From contig JAPKEY010000009.1 of assembly GCA_028821815.1 (NCBI GenBank), positions 1 to 22,928 of the forward strand: a stretch of DNA of 22,928 nucleotides. The letters are read 5' to 3'. Below, in pieces: positions 21,281 to 22,928 of the stretch (position 1 is the first letter of the stretch; every line of letters starts with the position of its first letter). This stretch comes from Candidatus Poseidoniales archaeon (GTDB lineage Archaea; Thermoplasmatota; Poseidoniia; Poseidoniales; Thalassarchaeaceae). The notes beneath the pieces are model-generated. The model made no database searches, was not told the DNA's origin, and saw only the letters and a program-made list of their open reading frames with translations. Position numbers and translations under genes: made by a program.

Positions 21281-22928
21281 TCAGACCTCCAATACGTTCT
21301 GGGCAATTGCAGGTAGTTCAACATCAGCAGCTTCAAACCATGCTTCTAAACTACCAAATCGTCGTTCATTACGTGCTTCTTTCACCCGAGTAGAAATTAG
21401 GTTCCAAGCAGACTTTTCACCAATTCCGGGAATGGCAACCAATTGTTTTTGATTGACTGTATTCATGTCTAGATTCGCTTCTATACCCGTAATAGAACGT
21501 GCTCCATGTCCAGTCACCAGAATGTTGCCCCGAGTTTCAAGTGGGATATGGTAGGGGACTCCAATCAGAATAGGGTAGGCTCCAATTTGCCGTCCAAAGG
21601 TGATGCCACTCTTACCATGGATTGCAGGGTCACGGTGACTTTCATCCAAATGGGCAGGTAATCGGATACGGCCGTCATGTGACTCCCATGTTACATCGGT
21701 CAACAACTGTCCCAATGGGAATAATTCAGTCAACAGAGGAGAATCGATTTGATCCCTTGTCCAAGTTTTGAAATCAGAAAAATGCTCGGTCGGAATTTCT
21801 TGGAAGCCTTCTCCTTCGACCTGTCGAATGTTGATTCTCCTTAACCACAATCCTTCGTTTCGAATCGAAGCCAAGAGATCTTTATTCATCTGATAGGTTG
21901 CTGCGGTTTCCCCATTCAAACCGGCAATAAAATTGAGTCCAGGTAGAAGTTTAGGCAATCCTCTTTCTCCTCGCTCCCGGCCATATTGATTGATGTGGCG
22001 AATCGCAGTTTTCAATTGTTCAGAATCACAATTCAACCAATTCGCTTCATGGACTGCAGGGTCTGCAGATTCTAATCCAAAAGATAGGACTGATCCATCG
22101 GAGAGTGTCTCGATGAGAGTTTTCGTAATCTCGGTTGCCGGCTCTAAATTTTCTGCAATTATCGAAGGATTGGCATTGTCGACATGCAGTGTCTCTAGCC
22201 GCTCATCTTCCCGTAATCCATGCAATAGTTCTGCCAGCGGTTCTGGATTTGGAATTGGATATTCCATTTCGACAACACCATCTGCCATGTAGGTGTATAC
22301 ATCAGTCATGCCTCCAAGTCTAACATGCTTGACGCCTTTGTCAAGGGCTCGAGACACTTCGGTGATAACATCGTGTGGGGTTCGCCAAATGGGTACGCCT
22401 TTTTTTGGTTCAATGCAGAATCGACATCCACGTTTGTAACGGACACATCCTTGGTAAACTTCGACCTCATATGTCAGCGGCCCAGACAAGTCTGGGTGTT
22501 CGGTAACAGCTTTCGAAACCGCTCCAGCTTGTGCCCACGCGGTCCATTCAACATCAGTTCGTCTTTGATGTCGAAACTCATCTGTTGAAAGATACCACGA
22601 AAGTGTTGCATCAGTATCTTGTACGCAGAGAAAGAGGTTCTTTCGAAGGGGTTGCCAACCTTGTTGTTTCCATCCTCGAATCGCCCATCCTCCAGCGAAG
22701 AAGGGGACATTCAGAGGGAGTGTCTTGACGAGTTCATCGGTTTCACGCAGACTGATGGGCGTCCCACGAAGGTATTTTCCGGGAACGACCGCACCTGCGA
22801 GTAGGACAATCCCTTCGAGTTCAGATATATTGGGACGCTGACCCAGACGCCATTGGTCGATGGTGATGTAGTCATATTCGATGCTGCGACTTTCGAGAAC
22901 ACCGCAGATATAACGAACATGGAAACCG
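21281..22928 (-). CDS. Radical SAM protein with C-terminal helix-hairpin-helix (COG1031/MJ1487-like), 5'-partial
   Basis: The frame is open from the window edge, and 548 residues are visible. The N-terminal 150 or so residues (starting GFHVRYICGVLESRS) form the domain found before the radical SAM core in this archaeal family. The cluster motif is CVRYKRGCRFC (C-x6-C-x2-C), an unusual spacing that fits this family, and is followed by RLGGMTDVY and HVDNANP segments. Near the end, LVAIPGIGEKSAWNL is a helix-hairpin-helix, suggesting nucleic acid binding. A TTG at 22489 could look like a start but would cut off the conserved N-terminal domain. The ABC-F gene follows 2 bases later. The function of the family is not established. 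Confidence 0.85.
   Translation of the reverse strand, partial: GFHVRYICGVLESRSIEYDYITIDQWRLGQRPNISELEGIVLLAGAVVPGKYLRGTPISLRETDELVKTLPLNVPFFAGGWAIRGWKQQGWQPLRKNLFLCVQDTDATLSWYLSTDEFRHQRRTDVEWTAWAQAGAVSKAVTEHPDLSGPLTYEVEVYQGCVRYKRGCRFCIEPKKGVPIWRTPHDVITEVSRALDKGVKHVRLGGMTDVYTYMADGVVEMEYPIPNPEPLAELLHGLREDERLETLHVDNANPSIIAENLEPATEITKTLIETLSDGSVLSFGLESADPAVHEANWLNCDSEQLKTAIRHINQYGRERGERGLPKLLPGLNFIAGLNGETAATYQMNKDLLASIRNEGLWLRRINIRQVEGEGFQEIPTEHFSDFKTWTRDQIDSPLLTELFPLGQLLTDVTWESHDGRIRLPAHLDESHRDPAIHGKSGITFGRQIGAYPILIGVPYHIPLETRGNILVTGHGARSITGIEANLDMNTVNQKQLVAIPGIGEKSAWNLISTRVKEARNERRFGSLEAWFEAADVELPAIAQNVLEV
21285..21290 (-). promoter_or_regulatory. Shine-Dalgarno for the ABC-F gene
   Basis: GGAGGT on the minus strand, 6 bases before TTG 21278 and inside the last codons of the radical SAM gene. 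It confirms the TTG start. Confidence 0.7.

Noticed and set aside
22474..22920. Short minus-strand frames near the right edge that look like separate genes
   Set aside because: The frame of the radical SAM gene is open through this whole stretch and carries its conserved N-terminal domain; the others are out-of-frame shadows.
1..22928. CRISPR arrays, insertion sequences, phage or toxin-antitoxin genes
   Set aside because: No repeated spacer pattern, transposase, integrase or paired toxin gene was seen; most of the window is ordinary, densely packed chromosomal sequence.

Overview
The window looks like a piece of a planktonic euryarchaeal genome, most likely Candidatus Poseidoniia (Marine Group II). 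The archaeal information-processing genes support this: a PCNA sliding clamp, transcription factor S, Nop5 and fibrillarin, and a tRNA-Gly without an encoded CCA. They sit among bacterial-type genes (MutM, a fused cobalamin mutase, an acyl-CoA synthetase, an Sfp-type phosphopantetheinyl transferase, an Lgt-like protein), a mosaic typical of that group. Assignment to the class is inference; archaeal origin is secure. Coding density is very high, many starts are GTG or TTG with a visible Shine-Dalgarno sequence, and several neighbours overlap or lie only a few bases apart.

Layout. (1) 1-4.9 kb: a phosphopantetheinyl transferase reaching the window edge, a small convergent membrane-protein ORF, tRNA-Gly(UCC), an ABC exporter half-transporter, a membrane-anchored FGE/SUMF-like protein, and a convergent family 2 glycosyltransferase. 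(2) 4.9-8.7 kb: pcn and tfs on the minus strand, divergent from a tight plus-strand operon nop5-flpA-mutM; one TATA-like element lies between the two directions. (3) 8.7-13.6 kb: a degenerate aquaporin-like gene without NPA motifs, closed by a strong hairpin plus T-run terminator; an operon with an Lgt-like membrane protein, a tetraether lipid synthase (Tes) and a membrane protein with internal duplications; then an intact aquaporin. (4) 13.6-22.9 kb, all minus strand: radical SAM/HhH protein (cut by the window edge), ABC-F ATPase, SMUG1-like uracil-DNA glycosylase, long-chain acyl-CoA synthetase, and fused isobutyryl-CoA mutase IcmF.

Themes. Membrane biology is strong: ABC exporter, glycosyltransferase, Lgt-like protein, Tes and two MIP-family proteins. 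Two base-excision-repair glycosylases (MutM, SMUG1-like) lie about 11 kb apart. The acyl-CoA synthetase and IcmF suggest use of fatty or branched short acyl-CoAs. The most interesting stretch is 8.8-12.9 kb: an aquaporin relative with lost pore motifs, and an Lgt homologue that has lost several residues needed by bacterial Lgt, directly joined to the tetraether synthase and to an unrecognised duplicated membrane protein. No CRISPR array, insertion sequence or phage gene was seen.
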